A DNA stretch of 64,000 nt from Cellulomonas chengniuliangii (lineage in GTDB: Bacteria; Actinomycetota; Actinomycetes; Actinomycetales; Cellulomonadaceae): positions 1,178,001-1,242,000 of the forward strand of contig NZ_CP101988.1 of assembly GCF_024508335.1 (NCBI RefSeq), read 5' to 3'. Shown here piece after piece: positions 1 to 9,860 of this stretch (positions are counted from its first letter, which is position 1; the number at the start of each line of letters is the position of its first letter). A program made the position numbers and the translations under genes. The notes under the pieces were generated by a model, which saw nothing but the letters and a program-made list of their open reading frames with translations, did not search any database and was not told where the DNA came from.

Positions 1-42
1 AGCGGGTCTGACGGCTGCGGTGTGCCCGGGGCGTTCGCGGGC

Positions 43-1242
43 CTAGGCGCCCGCGACCTCGTCGGCGAGCGCCTCCGCGCTGGCCGCCGGAGCGGCGTGC
101 GCCGCGCGCAGCGCCTGGTCCAGGTCGCGCCAGACGTCCTCGACGTCCTCGATGCCGACCGACAGCCGCAGCAGGTCCTCCGGCACGGTGAGGGACTCGG
201 TGGCGAACCGCCGACGCCGCTCCAGGGTGGACTCGACGCCGCCCAGGCTCGTCGCGGGCGCCCACAGGCGGACCGCCCGCGTCACCGTGTCGGCCGCGTC
301 CGACCCGCCGCGGGGACGCACCCCGATGATCGAGCCGAACCCGTTCATCAGGCGCGCCGCCCGCTCGTGGCCAGGGTCGGACGGAAGGCTCGGGTGACGC
401 ACCTCGAGCACGTCCGGGTGCTCCGCCAGCCGCCGGGCGAGCTCGGCCGCGGTGGCCTGCGAGCGCTCGACCCGCAATGCCAGCGTGCGCAGCCCGCGCA
501 GCGCGAGCCACACCTCGAACGGCCCGGCGATCGCGCCGTGCAGGGTGCGGTGCGCCAGCAGCCGGCCGTGCAGCTCGGCGTCGTCGGCGAGCGCGGCGCC
601 GAGCACCACGTCGCTGTGCCCCGCGAGGTACTTCGTCACGGAGTGGACCACCAGGTCCGCGCCCATGGACAGCGGCTGCTGCCCCAGCGGCGTGGCGAAC
701 GTGTTGTCGACCGCGACCAGGGCGCCCTCCGCGTGGGCTCCGGCGATGAGCGCGGGCAGGTCCGCCACCTCGAGCATCGGGTTGGTGGGCGACTCGACCC
801 ACAGCATGGACGTCGGGGCGGCGGCCACCGCGGCGAGCACGGCGGGGGTGTCGTCGATGTCCACGAGCACGACGTCGACGCCCGACCGCTCCGCGAGCTC
901 ATGCGCGAAGGCGAGGGTCACCTGGTACGAGTGGCGCGGCATCACGAGGCGGCCGCCGACGGGGATCAGGGAGAACGCCGCGGCGATGGCCGCCATGCCC
1001 GAGCCGAACACGAGCCCGGGCCTGGTGGAGCCCTCGAGCGCAGCCAGCGCCTCCTCGAACGGCTGCCACGTCTCCGTGCCGGCGCGCGCGTACAGCAGCT
1101 CGCCCGGGCCGGGCACGCCCGTTGAGACGTACGTGGAGGACAGCACGAGCGGCGGATTGACCGGTGAGCCCTGCGTGCGGACAGGCCGTCCGGCGGTCAC
1201 GGCGAGGGTGGACGGGGCCTGGTCTGCGGGCTCGTGCGACAT
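43..1242 (-). CDS. Cystathionine gamma-synthase/lyase-type PLP enzyme
   Basis: Pyridoxal-phosphate enzyme of the Cys/Met metabolism family, acting in cytosolic trans-sulfuration (joining an O-acylhomoserine to cysteine, or the reverse cleavage). It is 399 aa, full length for the family. The Schiff-base lysine is in SVTKYLAGHSD (K204), preceded by the cofactor-side motif AVDNTFATP near residue 178, and GSGMAAI near 80 matches the phosphate-binding region. The ATG start gives STLAVTAGRP near the N-terminus, as is usual. The gene is divergent from ddl across about 110 nt. Whether it is MetB, a lyase or a methionine gamma-lyase cannot be settled by reading, so no symbol is given. Family certain, subclass inferred. 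Confidence 0.9.
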   Translation of the reverse strand: MSHEPADQAPSTLAVTAGRPVRTQGSPVNPPLVLSSTYVSTGVPGPGELLYARAGTETWQPFEEALAALEGSTRPGLVFGSGMAAIAAAFSLIPVGGRLVMPRHSYQVTLAFAHELAERSGVDVVLVDIDDTPAVLAAVAAAPTSMLWVESPTNPMLEVADLPALIAGAHAEGALVAVDNTFATPLGQQPLSMGADLVVHSVTKYLAGHSDVVLGAALADDAELHGRLLAHRTLHGAIAGPFEVWLALRGLRTLALRVERSQATAAELARRLAEHPDVLEVRHPSLPSDPGHERAARLMNGFGSIIGVRPRGGSDAADTVTRAVRLWAPATSLGGVESTLERRRRFATESLTVPEDLLRLSVGIEDVEDVWRDLDQALRAAHAAPAASAEALADEVAGA

Positions 1243-1351
1243 GGCAGCAGGCTACCCACGGCCCGCGTGTCCAGGCGGGGGCGTCCAACGGGGCCCACGG
1301 GCCGCCCCACGGACGCCGGGGGCACGAGGTCGCGCGGTAAGGTCGCACGCG

Positions 1352-2509
1352 ATGGACACGACCCCGCGCCCCCAGGACCTTGCCCCGACGTCCACCCCGG
1401 CCGGGCGCCCTCGGGTGCTGCTGCTCTTCGGCGGCCGCTCGGGGGAGCACGCGATCAGCTGTGCGACCGCGGGCGGCGTGCTGCGGGCGATCGACCGCGA
1501 CCGCTACGACGTGATCCCGGTGGGCATCACCCCCAGCGGCCGGTGGGTGGGCGTCGATCCGGACCCGGACGCGTGGTCGATCACCAACGGCAGGCTGCCG
1601 CAGGTCGCGGACGCCCCGGAGCGCGTCCTGCTGCCTCAGTCCACTGACGAGCGGTCGGCGCACGTGCTGGCCGACGGCCTGCCGCCTCGGGACCTGGGGC
1701 GGATCGACGTGGTGTTCCCGTTGCTGCACGGCCCGTTCGGCGAGGACGGCACCGTGCAGGGCATGCTCGAGCTGGCCGACCTGCGGTACGTCGGAGCCGG
1801 GGTGCTCGCGTCCGCGGTGGGCATGGACAAGCAGTTCATGAAGCTGGTCCTCGCGGGCCAGGGGCTGCCGATCGGCCCGTACACGGTGCTGCGGCCCGGC
1901 GAGCTGGACCGCGACCCCGACGGGGTGCGCGCGCGCCTCGAGCCGCTGGGCCTGCCGCTGTTCGTCAAGCCGGCCCGGGCGGGCTCCAGCCTGGGCATCA
2001 CACGGGTGACCGACCTCGCCGACCTGCCCGCCGCGGTGGCCGAGGCCGAGCGCCACGACCCGAAGGTGATCATCGAGGCGGCCATCGTCGGCCGTGAGAT
2101 CGAGTGCGCGGTGCTCGGCAGCCCGGGCGCGCAGCGTGCTCGGGCGTCCCTGCCCGGCGAGATCGTGGTCACCGACGCCCGGCACGACTTCTACGACTTC
2201 GAGGCGAAGTACCTGGCGGAGGCGGACGTCGAGCTGAGCTGCCCCGCCGACCTGCCCGCCGACATCATCGAGCGGGTGCGGGACGTCGCCGTGCGCACCT
2301 TCGAGGCCGTCGACTGCGAGGGGTTGGCCAGGGTCGACGTGTTCGTCACGGAGGCGGGCGAGGTCGTCGTCAACGAGATCAACACGATGCCCGGCTTCAC
2401 GCCGTTCTCGATGTACCCGCGCATGTGGGAGGCCTCGGGCCTGCCGTACTCGCAGCTCGTCGACGAGCTGCTCCAGCTGGCCCTGCACCGGCCCACCGGC
2501 CTGCGCTGA
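1352..2509 (+). CDS. ddl: D-alanine--D-alanine ligase
   Basis: ATP-grasp ligase making the D-Ala-D-Ala dipeptide for peptidoglycan precursors in the cytosol. The 385-aa protein opens, after a short proline-rich leader, with VLLLFGGRSGEHAIS, the classic Ddl N-terminal motif. ATP-grasp features follow: PLFVKPARAGSSLGI, IECAVLG, and the metal/ATP site EVVVNEINTMPGF near the C-terminus. The open frame runs much further upstream, but only the ATG chosen here gives a normal family length. The next gene, a DUF3515 lipoprotein, faces it, and thiL follows, an order that I recall from other actinobacteria. Confidence 0.95.
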   Translation: MDTTPRPQDLAPTSTPAGRPRVLLLFGGRSGEHAISCATAGGVLRAIDRDRYDVIPVGITPSGRWVGVDPDPDAWSITNGRLPQVADAPERVLLPQSTDERSAHVLADGLPPRDLGRIDVVFPLLHGPFGEDGTVQGMLELADLRYVGAGVLASAVGMDKQFMKLVLAGQGLPIGPYTVLRPGELDRDPDGVRARLEPLGLPLFVKPARAGSSLGITRVTDLADLPAAVAEAERHDPKVIIEAAIVGREIECAVLGSPGAQRARASLPGEIVVTDARHDFYDFEAKYLAEADVELSCPADLPADIIERVRDVAVRTFEAVDCEGLARVDVFVTEAGEVVVNEINTMPGFTPFSMYPRMWEASGLPYSQLVDELLQLALHRPTGLR

Positions 2510-2563
2510 GGCGCGAGGCCGCTTCGAGCGCAACAGCCCGCGTCGAGCCGTCGGGCCCGGCGG

Positions 2564-3067
2564 TCACAGGCAGGAGCGGGTGGGCTCCACGAGGGCGATG
2601 GCTGGGCCGAGCTGGTCGACGAAGCTCGTCGAGTGGCCCGCGGTGACCGCGGCCGGCACCAGCAGCTCGACGGCGGGCTCGCGGCCGTAGGTGGTGAACG
2701 TCCAGTCGGTCGCGCCGTCGGCGTCCGGCTCGCCGGCCACCGTCACCCAGTCCACCGAGGGCCCGCCCGGGGTCTCGACGGTGACGCAGCGGTCGGTGGT
2801 GGGAGGCGGGGCGTCGACCCCGCAGCGCAGCACCACGGCGGCCTCGGGCGAGCCCCACGCGGCGCTGGCCTGGCTGGTCGTGTCGAGGAGCTCGAGGTCG
2901 CCGAGCACCTCGGGCAGGGCCAGCACGACGCTGGCGCAGGCGGGGTCCGCGGCGTGGGGGGCGCTGGCCACCGACACCGCCGACGTGCAGCCCGCGAGCA
3001 GCAGGCCGAGCGCTGAGGCCGCGGCGGCCACGCTGAGGGGCCGTCGCGCGCGGGATGCGGGATTCAC
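2564..3067 (-). CDS. DUF3515 family lipoprotein
   Basis: Predicted exported lipoprotein of 167 aa. The N-terminus has a basic n-region (RARRP), a hydrophobic stretch and a lipobox LLLAGC, so the mature protein should begin at a lipidated Cys near residue 27. Four further cysteines (in DPACAS, LRCG, DRCV and the terminal SCL) could form two disulfides outside the membrane. Matches in layout the DUF3515 family that sits between ddl and thiL in actinobacteria. Function unknown; its neighbour ddl hints at an envelope role, but that is context only. It starts 68 nt from the divergent thiL. Confidence 0.8.
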   Translation of the reverse strand: MNPASRARRPLSVAAAASALGLLLAGCTSAVSVASAPHAADPACASVVLALPEVLGDLELLDTTSQASAAWGSPEAAVVLRCGVDAPPPTTDRCVTVETPGGPSVDWVTVAGEPDADGATDWTFTTYGREPAVELLVPAAVTAGHSTSFVDQLGPAIALVEPTRSCL

Positions 3068-3135
3068 GCCGCCACGCTAACCCGGCGCGGCGCCGGCCAG
3101 CGACCACCGCCGGGTGTCCGGGATACCGTGGCGCC

Positions 3136-4122
3136 GTGAGCGCTTCCGACGACCCGACCGTCGCCGACCTGTCCGAGGACGCGATCCTCGCCCGGATCTT
3201 CCCCCACCTGCCCCAGGGACCCGGCACCGTCGTGCCGCCCGGCGACGACGCGGCCGTGGTGCGCGCGCAGGACGGTCGTGTGGTCGTCTCGACGGACGTC
3301 CTGGTGGAGGGGCAGCACTTCCGCCGGGAGTGGTCGAGCGGCGCCGACGTGGGCTGGCGGGCGGCTGCGCAGAACCTCGCCGACATCGCCGCGATGGGCG
3401 CCCGCCCCACGGCCCTGGTGGTGGCGCTCGTCGCCCCGGCGGACCTGCCCGCCTCGTGGGTGGAAGGGCTCGCGCGCGGGCTCGCGGGCGCCTGCGGCCC
3501 GCACGGCGCGGGCGTCGTCGGCGGCGACCTGTCCGGAGGCCCGGTGGTGGTCGTCTCGGTGACGGTGCTGGGAGACCTGGAAGGGAGGGTGCCCGTGCTG
3601 CGCTCCGGGGCGCGGCCCGGCGACGTGGTCGCGCACGCGGGAGTCCGTGGGCGCTCCGCCGCCGGTCTGGCGCTGCTCGGCGCGGGCCTGCCCGACCTGG
3701 ACCCCACGCTGGTCGCCGCGTACCTGCGCCCCGACCCCCCGATCGCCGCGGGCGCCGCGGCCGCCGCGTCGGGGGCGACGGCGATGCTCGACGTCTCCGA
3801 CGGGCTGCTGCGCGACGCCGGGCGGATCGCCGCCGCGAGCGGGTCGCGGATCGACCTGGACCCGGTGGACGTGGCCTTCGGGGAGGACCTGGCCCGGGTC
3901 TCGGCGGCGGCGCGCGCCGTGGGGGCCGATCCCCGGGCCTGGGTGCTGACCGGCGGTGAGGACCACGGCCTGCTGGCGACGTTCCCCGCCCGCACGCCGC
4001 TGCCGGCGCCCTTCCGGGTCGTGGGACGGGTGCTCGCGGCCTCGGAGGATGAGCCCGCGGTCACGGTCGGCGGTGGCGCGCCCGAAGTGTCCGGCGTCGG
4101 GTGGGACCACTTCGCGCGGTAG
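3136..4122 (+). CDS. thiL: Thiamine-monophosphate kinase
   Basis: Phosphorylates thiamine monophosphate to thiamine diphosphate with ATP, the last step of cofactor synthesis. The 328-aa protein shows the AIR-synthase/ThiL fold signatures: GDDAAVV near residue 36, DVLVEGQHF near 55, and GGDLSGG near 130, which carries metal and nucleotide ligands, then a C-terminal half with DVSDGLLRDAGRIA. The GTG start gives the N-terminus SEDAILARIFP expected for ThiL; an upstream in-frame ATG would overlap the divergent lipoprotein gene. A TPP-riboswitch-controlled uptake operon lies far away near 56 kb. Confidence 0.95.
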   Translation: MSASDDPTVADLSEDAILARIFPHLPQGPGTVVPPGDDAAVVRAQDGRVVVSTDVLVEGQHFRREWSSGADVGWRAAAQNLADIAAMGARPTALVVALVAPADLPASWVEGLARGLAGACGPHGAGVVGGDLSGGPVVVVSVTVLGDLEGRVPVLRSGARPGDVVAHAGVRGRSAAGLALLGAGLPDLDPTLVAAYLRPDPPIAAGAAAAASGATAMLDVSDGLLRDAGRIAAASGSRIDLDPVDVAFGEDLARVSAAARAVGADPRAWVLTGGEDHGLLATFPARTPLPAPFRVVGRVLAASEDEPAVTVGGGAPEVSGVGWDHFAR

Positions 4123-4138
4123 CCGCCCGCGCCGGGCG

Positions 4139-4663
4139 TCAGCCGCGGCGGTAGCGGACCTGGAGCAGCTCGGCGCCGCCCACGTCCTCGAAGCGCTCGG
4201 TGCCGTCGGGCTGGAAGCCCGTGCGGCGGAAGAAGTGGCGGGCGCGCTCGTTCTCGGCGAGCACCCACAGCGATAGGGGCGCCGACTCCCCGAGCTCGTG
4301 CACCACCGTCCGGACGAGGTGGCGGGCGACGCCGTGCCCCCACGTCCCCGGGTCCAGGTACATCGAGTAGATCTCGCGCTCGCGCGGTCGCGCGTCCTCG
4401 TCCCGACTCGGTCCGACGGTCACGAACCCGAGCAGGGCCCCCTCGAGCGCCGCGATCCACGTGCGGACGTGGTCGTGCGGGCCGTTCGCCAGGTTCCGGG
4501 CCCACTCGTCGGCGCGGGTCTCCGGATCGAGTGAGGCCAGGTGCGCGGCGGGCACGATGCTCTCGTAGGCCTCCTGCCAGGATCGCACGTGCACACGCGC
4601 GATCGCGGGGGCGTCGTCCACCTGGGCGGTGCGGATGGTCACCTCGTCGAGATCGTCCGGCAT
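4139..4663 (-). CDS. GNAT family N-acetyltransferase
   Basis: Single-domain acetyl-CoA-dependent acetyltransferase of 174 aa; substrate unknown. Visible features are the N-terminal IRTAQVDDAPAIARVHVRSWQ of the GNAT fold, motif A around LDPGTWGHGVARHL (a variant of the usual R/QxxGxG/A loop), and the C-terminal ERARHFFRRTGFQPDG, the usual GNAT ending where residues contact the CoA tail. The ATG start begins the conserved N-terminus; the longer open frame upstream runs through the antisense of other genes. Downstream of rpmB on the same strand but separated from it by a terminator. GNAT certain, role unknown. Confidence 0.88.
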   Translation of the reverse strand: MPDDLDEVTIRTAQVDDAPAIARVHVRSWQEAYESIVPAAHLASLDPETRADEWARNLANGPHDHVRTWIAALEGALLGFVTVGPSRDEDARPREREIYSMYLDPGTWGHGVARHLVRTVVHELGESAPLSLWVLAENERARHFFRRTGFQPDGTERFEDVGGAELLQVRYRRG

Positions 4664-4714
4664 GCCCTCACCCTGCCACACGACCCCACGGCCCATCAGT
4701 CCTTGAGCAGCACA

Positions 4715-4744
4715 AAGGCCCGTGAGGATCTCCTCACGGGCCTT
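4715..4744 (-). terminator. Intrinsic terminator of rpmB
   Basis: Inverted repeat with 14-nt arms (AAGGCCCGTGAGGA and its exact complement) around 2 nt. On the minus strand it is followed by a short T run (CCTTTG). It lies 20 nt after the L28 stop codon and isolates rpmB from the GNAT gene. Confidence 0.85.
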
Positions 4745-4763
4745 CGCGCACTGCGGGAAGGGC

Positions 4764-4955
4764 TCAGATCGCGCGCTGGACCTTGCCGGCCTTGAGGCAG
4801 GAGGTGCAGACGTACAGACGCTTCGGGGTTCCCGCGACGACGGCGCGCACGCGCTGGATGTTCGGGTTCCAGCGACGCTTCGTCCGCACGTGAGAGTGCG
4901 AGATGCTGTGCCCGAAGCTCGGGCCCTTGGCGCAGACTTCGCAGTTGGCAGCCAC
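4764..4955 (-). CDS. rpmB: 50S ribosomal protein L28
   Basis: Small large-subunit ribosomal protein, 63 aa. The N-terminus AANCEVCAKGPSFGHSIS and the block RRWNPNIQRV are diagnostic. Two CxxC pairs (CEVC, CTSC) are kept, so this is the zinc-binding form rather than a Cys-less paralog used under zinc limitation. Start chosen at GTG because a clear AGGAG lies 7 nt upstream and the family begins exactly here; the open frame extends further upstream without similarity. It has its own promoter and a strong terminator, so it is probably monocistronic. Confidence 0.97.
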   Translation of the reverse strand: MAANCEVCAKGPSFGHSISHSHVRTKRRWNPNIQRVRAVVAGTPKRLYVCTSCLKAGKVQRAI

Positions 4956-5073
4956 GGTGTTCTCCTGATTCGGTCTTGACACGCCGCAGCGCGGCGAAGT
5001 TCTGGTCCGGGGGCGGGCGCACAACCCGGAATGGGGCGCGACCCGTGCCCGGACGCAGCCGGGCAACCGCTAC

Positions 5074-5102
5074 AGACTAGCCCACCTCCCCGGTGGGCCC
5101 AA
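5074..5102 (-). promoter_or_regulatory. Putative housekeeping promoter for rpmB
   Basis: Read on the minus strand, TTGGGC and TAGTCT are separated by 17 nt, close to the vegetative -35/-10 pattern. The implied transcript start is about 110 nt upstream of the L28 start codon. The leader contains a GC-rich inverted repeat (CGCCGC...GCGGCG). Sequence pattern only. Confidence 0.5.
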
Positions 5103-5156
5103 ACGTGGGCGGGATGCGGCATCGTGTGGGCTGGATCGGATGGAGGACGGAACCGC

Positions 5157-6743
5157 GTGAGACTGCTCGACGGGACGGCTGTGCGCGCCTGGGCGCTCGC
5201 GGCGCAGGAGGCGCTGGCCGGTGCGCGCGACCGCATCGACGCGGTGAACGTGTTCCCGGTGGCCGACTCGGACACCGGGACCAACCTGCACCTCACCGTC
5301 GCCGGGGGCGCCGCCGAGGTCGCCGCGCTGCCGGGCGAGGGGGCCGACGAGGGCGCCGACGTCGCGGCCCGGGCCTTCGCGCGCGGGGCCCTGCTCGCCG
5401 CGCGGGGGAACTCCGGCGTCATCGTCAGCCAGTACCTCGCGGGCCTCGCCGAGGCGCTTCCCGCCCGAGCCGACGGCGCCCAGGTCGCCCAGGCGCTCCG
5501 CGCGGCCGCGACCGCGGCGATGCGAGCCGTCGCCGACCCGCAGGAGGGCACGGTGCTGACCCTCGCCCGGGTGATGGGCGAGGCCGCCGTGTCGGCGTCG
5601 TGCGCGCCAGGCACGGGGCCCGCGGACGTCGCGGCGGTGCTGCGCGCCGCCACGGAGCAGGGCCGCGCGAGCCTCGGCCCGATCAGCGCGAAGCACCCCC
5701 AGCTGCGGGCGGCCCACGTGCTCGACGCCGGCGCCTGCGGCCTGCTGGTCCTGGTGCAGGCGCTCGCGCGGGTCGCCGCCGGCCAGGAGCAGGAGCCGGC
5801 CGACCTGGACTGGCTGCCCGCCTCGGGGCCGAAGCCGCACCCAGCCCCGCAGGGCGGAGGGGCGTACGAGGTGATGCTGCTGGTGCGCCCCCGGCATGAG
5901 GGCGGGTCGGGGGAGGGCCCGGGCCCCGGGCTCGAGGGCGGCCTCGGGGCAGTGCTGAGCGCGCGGATGCAGGCCGTCGGGGACTCCGTCGCCGTGGTGG
6001 GCGCCGAGGGCCTGTGGAACGTGCACGTGCACACCGACGACCCCGCGCGGGCGATCGCCGAGGCCGCAGTGGGCGCGCGCGACCAGGTGGTGGTCCGCCT
6101 GCTCCGCCCCGAAGATCCGGGGTGCGGCGGTGGAGCGCGCGCCGGGGAGCAGCCGGTGGCGCCCGCGCCCGGGGTCGTCGCGTGCACCGCGTCCCCCGAG
6201 CTCGCCGCGGCGCTCGCGGCGGGCGGAGCAGTCGTCCTGGTCCGCTGCGACGGCGCCGAGGTCGGCGGCCGGAACCTGCAGCGCGCGCTGACCGACGCCA
6301 GCGCGTCCCGGGTCGTGCTGCTGCCCGGTGATGCGTCCACCGCCGAGCAGGCCAGGTCGGCCGCCCATGGGCTGGCGCCCGGCGTCCAGGTGGAGGTCGT
6401 CGAGGCGCTCGACGACCTTCGGGTGCTCGTCGGGCTCCTCGCCCTGCAGGGCGGCCCGGGCGACGGCTGCACGCGGCTCGCCGGATGCGCGGCGGCGTTG
6501 GCGCGGCTGCGCACGGCGCGCGTCGACGACCCCGACGCGGCGTCCCTCGCGGCGGCGCTCGACCGGCTCGTCGACGAGCACGGCGCCCAGCCGGAGTCGC
6601 TCACCGTGCTGCTCGGGCACACGGTCGACGAGGTGCTGGCAGCCGGGCTGGAGGCGTACGCGGCGGACCGCCACCCCGGGCTCGCCACGGTCGTGGCAGG
6701 GCCCGTTGAGACGCTGCCCGGCGTCTGGCTGGGGGTCGACTGA
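5157..6743 (+). CDS. DAK2 domain protein (FakA/YloV-like)
   Basis: 528-aa protein of the DAK2/YloV family, related to the fatty-acid kinase subunit FakA and to the dihydroxyacetone-kinase nucleotide domain. The DhaL-type site NVFPVADSDTGTNL (about residues 24-37) supplies the aspartates that bind Mg-ATP. A second conserved block is RGNSGVIVSQYLAG. The C-terminal half has the DegV-like/YloV extension ending in ETLPGVWLGVD. GTG start preceded by a GGAGG element; upstream sequence is the divergent rpmB promoter. The order rpmB (divergent)-DAK2-recG is conserved in actinobacteria, as I recall. A fatty-acid kinase role is inferred; no FakB partner is seen here. Confidence 0.88.
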   Translation: MRLLDGTAVRAWALAAQEALAGARDRIDAVNVFPVADSDTGTNLHLTVAGGAAEVAALPGEGADEGADVAARAFARGALLAARGNSGVIVSQYLAGLAEALPARADGAQVAQALRAAATAAMRAVADPQEGTVLTLARVMGEAAVSASCAPGTGPADVAAVLRAATEQGRASLGPISAKHPQLRAAHVLDAGACGLLVLVQALARVAAGQEQEPADLDWLPASGPKPHPAPQGGGAYEVMLLVRPRHEGGSGEGPGPGLEGGLGAVLSARMQAVGDSVAVVGAEGLWNVHVHTDDPARAIAEAAVGARDQVVVRLLRPEDPGCGGGARAGEQPVAPAPGVVACTASPELAAALAAGGAVVLVRCDGAEVGGRNLQRALTDASASRVVLLPGDASTAEQARSAAHGLAPGVQVEVVEALDDLRVLVGLLALQGGPGDGCTRLAGCAAALARLRTARVDDPDAASLAAALDRLVDEHGAQPESLTVLLGHTVDEVLAAGLEAYAADRHPGLATVVAGPVETLPGVWLGVD

Positions 6744-6792
6744 TGGCCGTGCCCGCGCACGCCGAGGGGCCGAGCGCCGTGGAGGAGCGCCG

Positions 6793-9108
<2,316 letters not shown>

Positions 9109-9167
9109 GGGTCCGCGGTCCGAGTCGGGCGGCGGGGCGCGCATGGAGGCCGCGTACTCTGGCGCGC

Positions 9168-9860
9168 GTGTCCAAGGCCCCTGTCATCCGCGCCCGCAAC
9201 CTCCTCGTCGGGTACGGCGGGGAGCCCGTGTGCGCTCCCGTCACCTTCACCCTCGGGCCGGGCCGTGTGCTGGCCCTGGTCGGCGCGAACGGCTCGGGCA
9301 AGTCCACGGTGCTGCGTGCCGTGCTGGGCCTGCTCAAGCCCGCCGGGGGCGCCGTGGAGGTCTTCGGCCGCCCGGTCGACGAGCGCGAGGCCGGCTTCCG
9401 CGCGAAGGTCGCGAGCGTCCTCGACGACGACGCCTACTTCCCGGCGCTCACGGTCGAAGAGCACCTGTACCTGACGGCCCGCGGGCACGGGGTGCGCGGC
9501 GCCGACGAGGTCGTCGCGGACGCGCTCGAGGCCTTCGGGCTGACCGAGCACGGCGCCTCGCTCCCCGTGGCCCTGTCCTCCGGCCAGCGGCGCCGGCTGC
9601 TCCTGGCCGCGGGCTTCGTGCGGCCGCGCGCCCTGCTGGTCCTCGACGAGCCCGAGCAGCGGCTCGACCTGACGATGCGCAGCCGGCTGGCCGAGCGCCT
9701 CGTCGCCGAGAAGTCCACCGGGGGCTCGGTGCTCCTCGCGACCCACGACCCGGTGCTGCTGCGCGCCGTCGCCGACCGGGCCGTGCTGATCGCCGATGAC
9801 GAGTGCGAGTTGCTGAGCGCCGACGACGCCGCCGCCGCGATCGCGCCGGGCGTGCTGTGA
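9168..9860 (+). CDS. ABC transporter ATP-binding protein
   Basis: Stand-alone ABC ATPase of 230 aa powering the membrane partner encoded next. Walker A is GANGSGKST. The signature is a variant, ALSSGQRRRLLLAAG (LSSGQ instead of LSGGQ). Walker B is ALLVLDEPEQRLD and the H-loop ATHDP. GTG start at the beginning of the domain (VSKAPVIRARNL). The stop overlaps the start of the next gene by 4 nt (GTGA), implying translational coupling. Substrate unknown. Confidence 0.88.
   Translation: MSKAPVIRARNLLVGYGGEPVCAPVTFTLGPGRVLALVGANGSGKSTVLRAVLGLLKPAGGAVEVFGRPVDEREAGFRAKVASVLDDDAYFPALTVEEHLYLTARGHGVRGADEVVADALEAFGLTEHGASLPVALSSGQRRRLLLAAGFVRPRALLVLDEPEQRLDLTMRSRLAERLVAEKSTGGSVLLATHDPVLLRAVADRAVLIADDECELLSADDAAAAIAPGVL

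Noticed and set aside
452-1351. Upstream in-frame extension of ddl
   Set aside because: Runs through the antisense of the trans-sulfuration gene; the Ddl signature begins 20 residues after the ATG at 1352.
4664-6760. Long upstream extension of the GNAT frame
   Set aside because: Antisense to rpmB leader and the DAK2 gene; GNAT domain fits the ATG at 4663.
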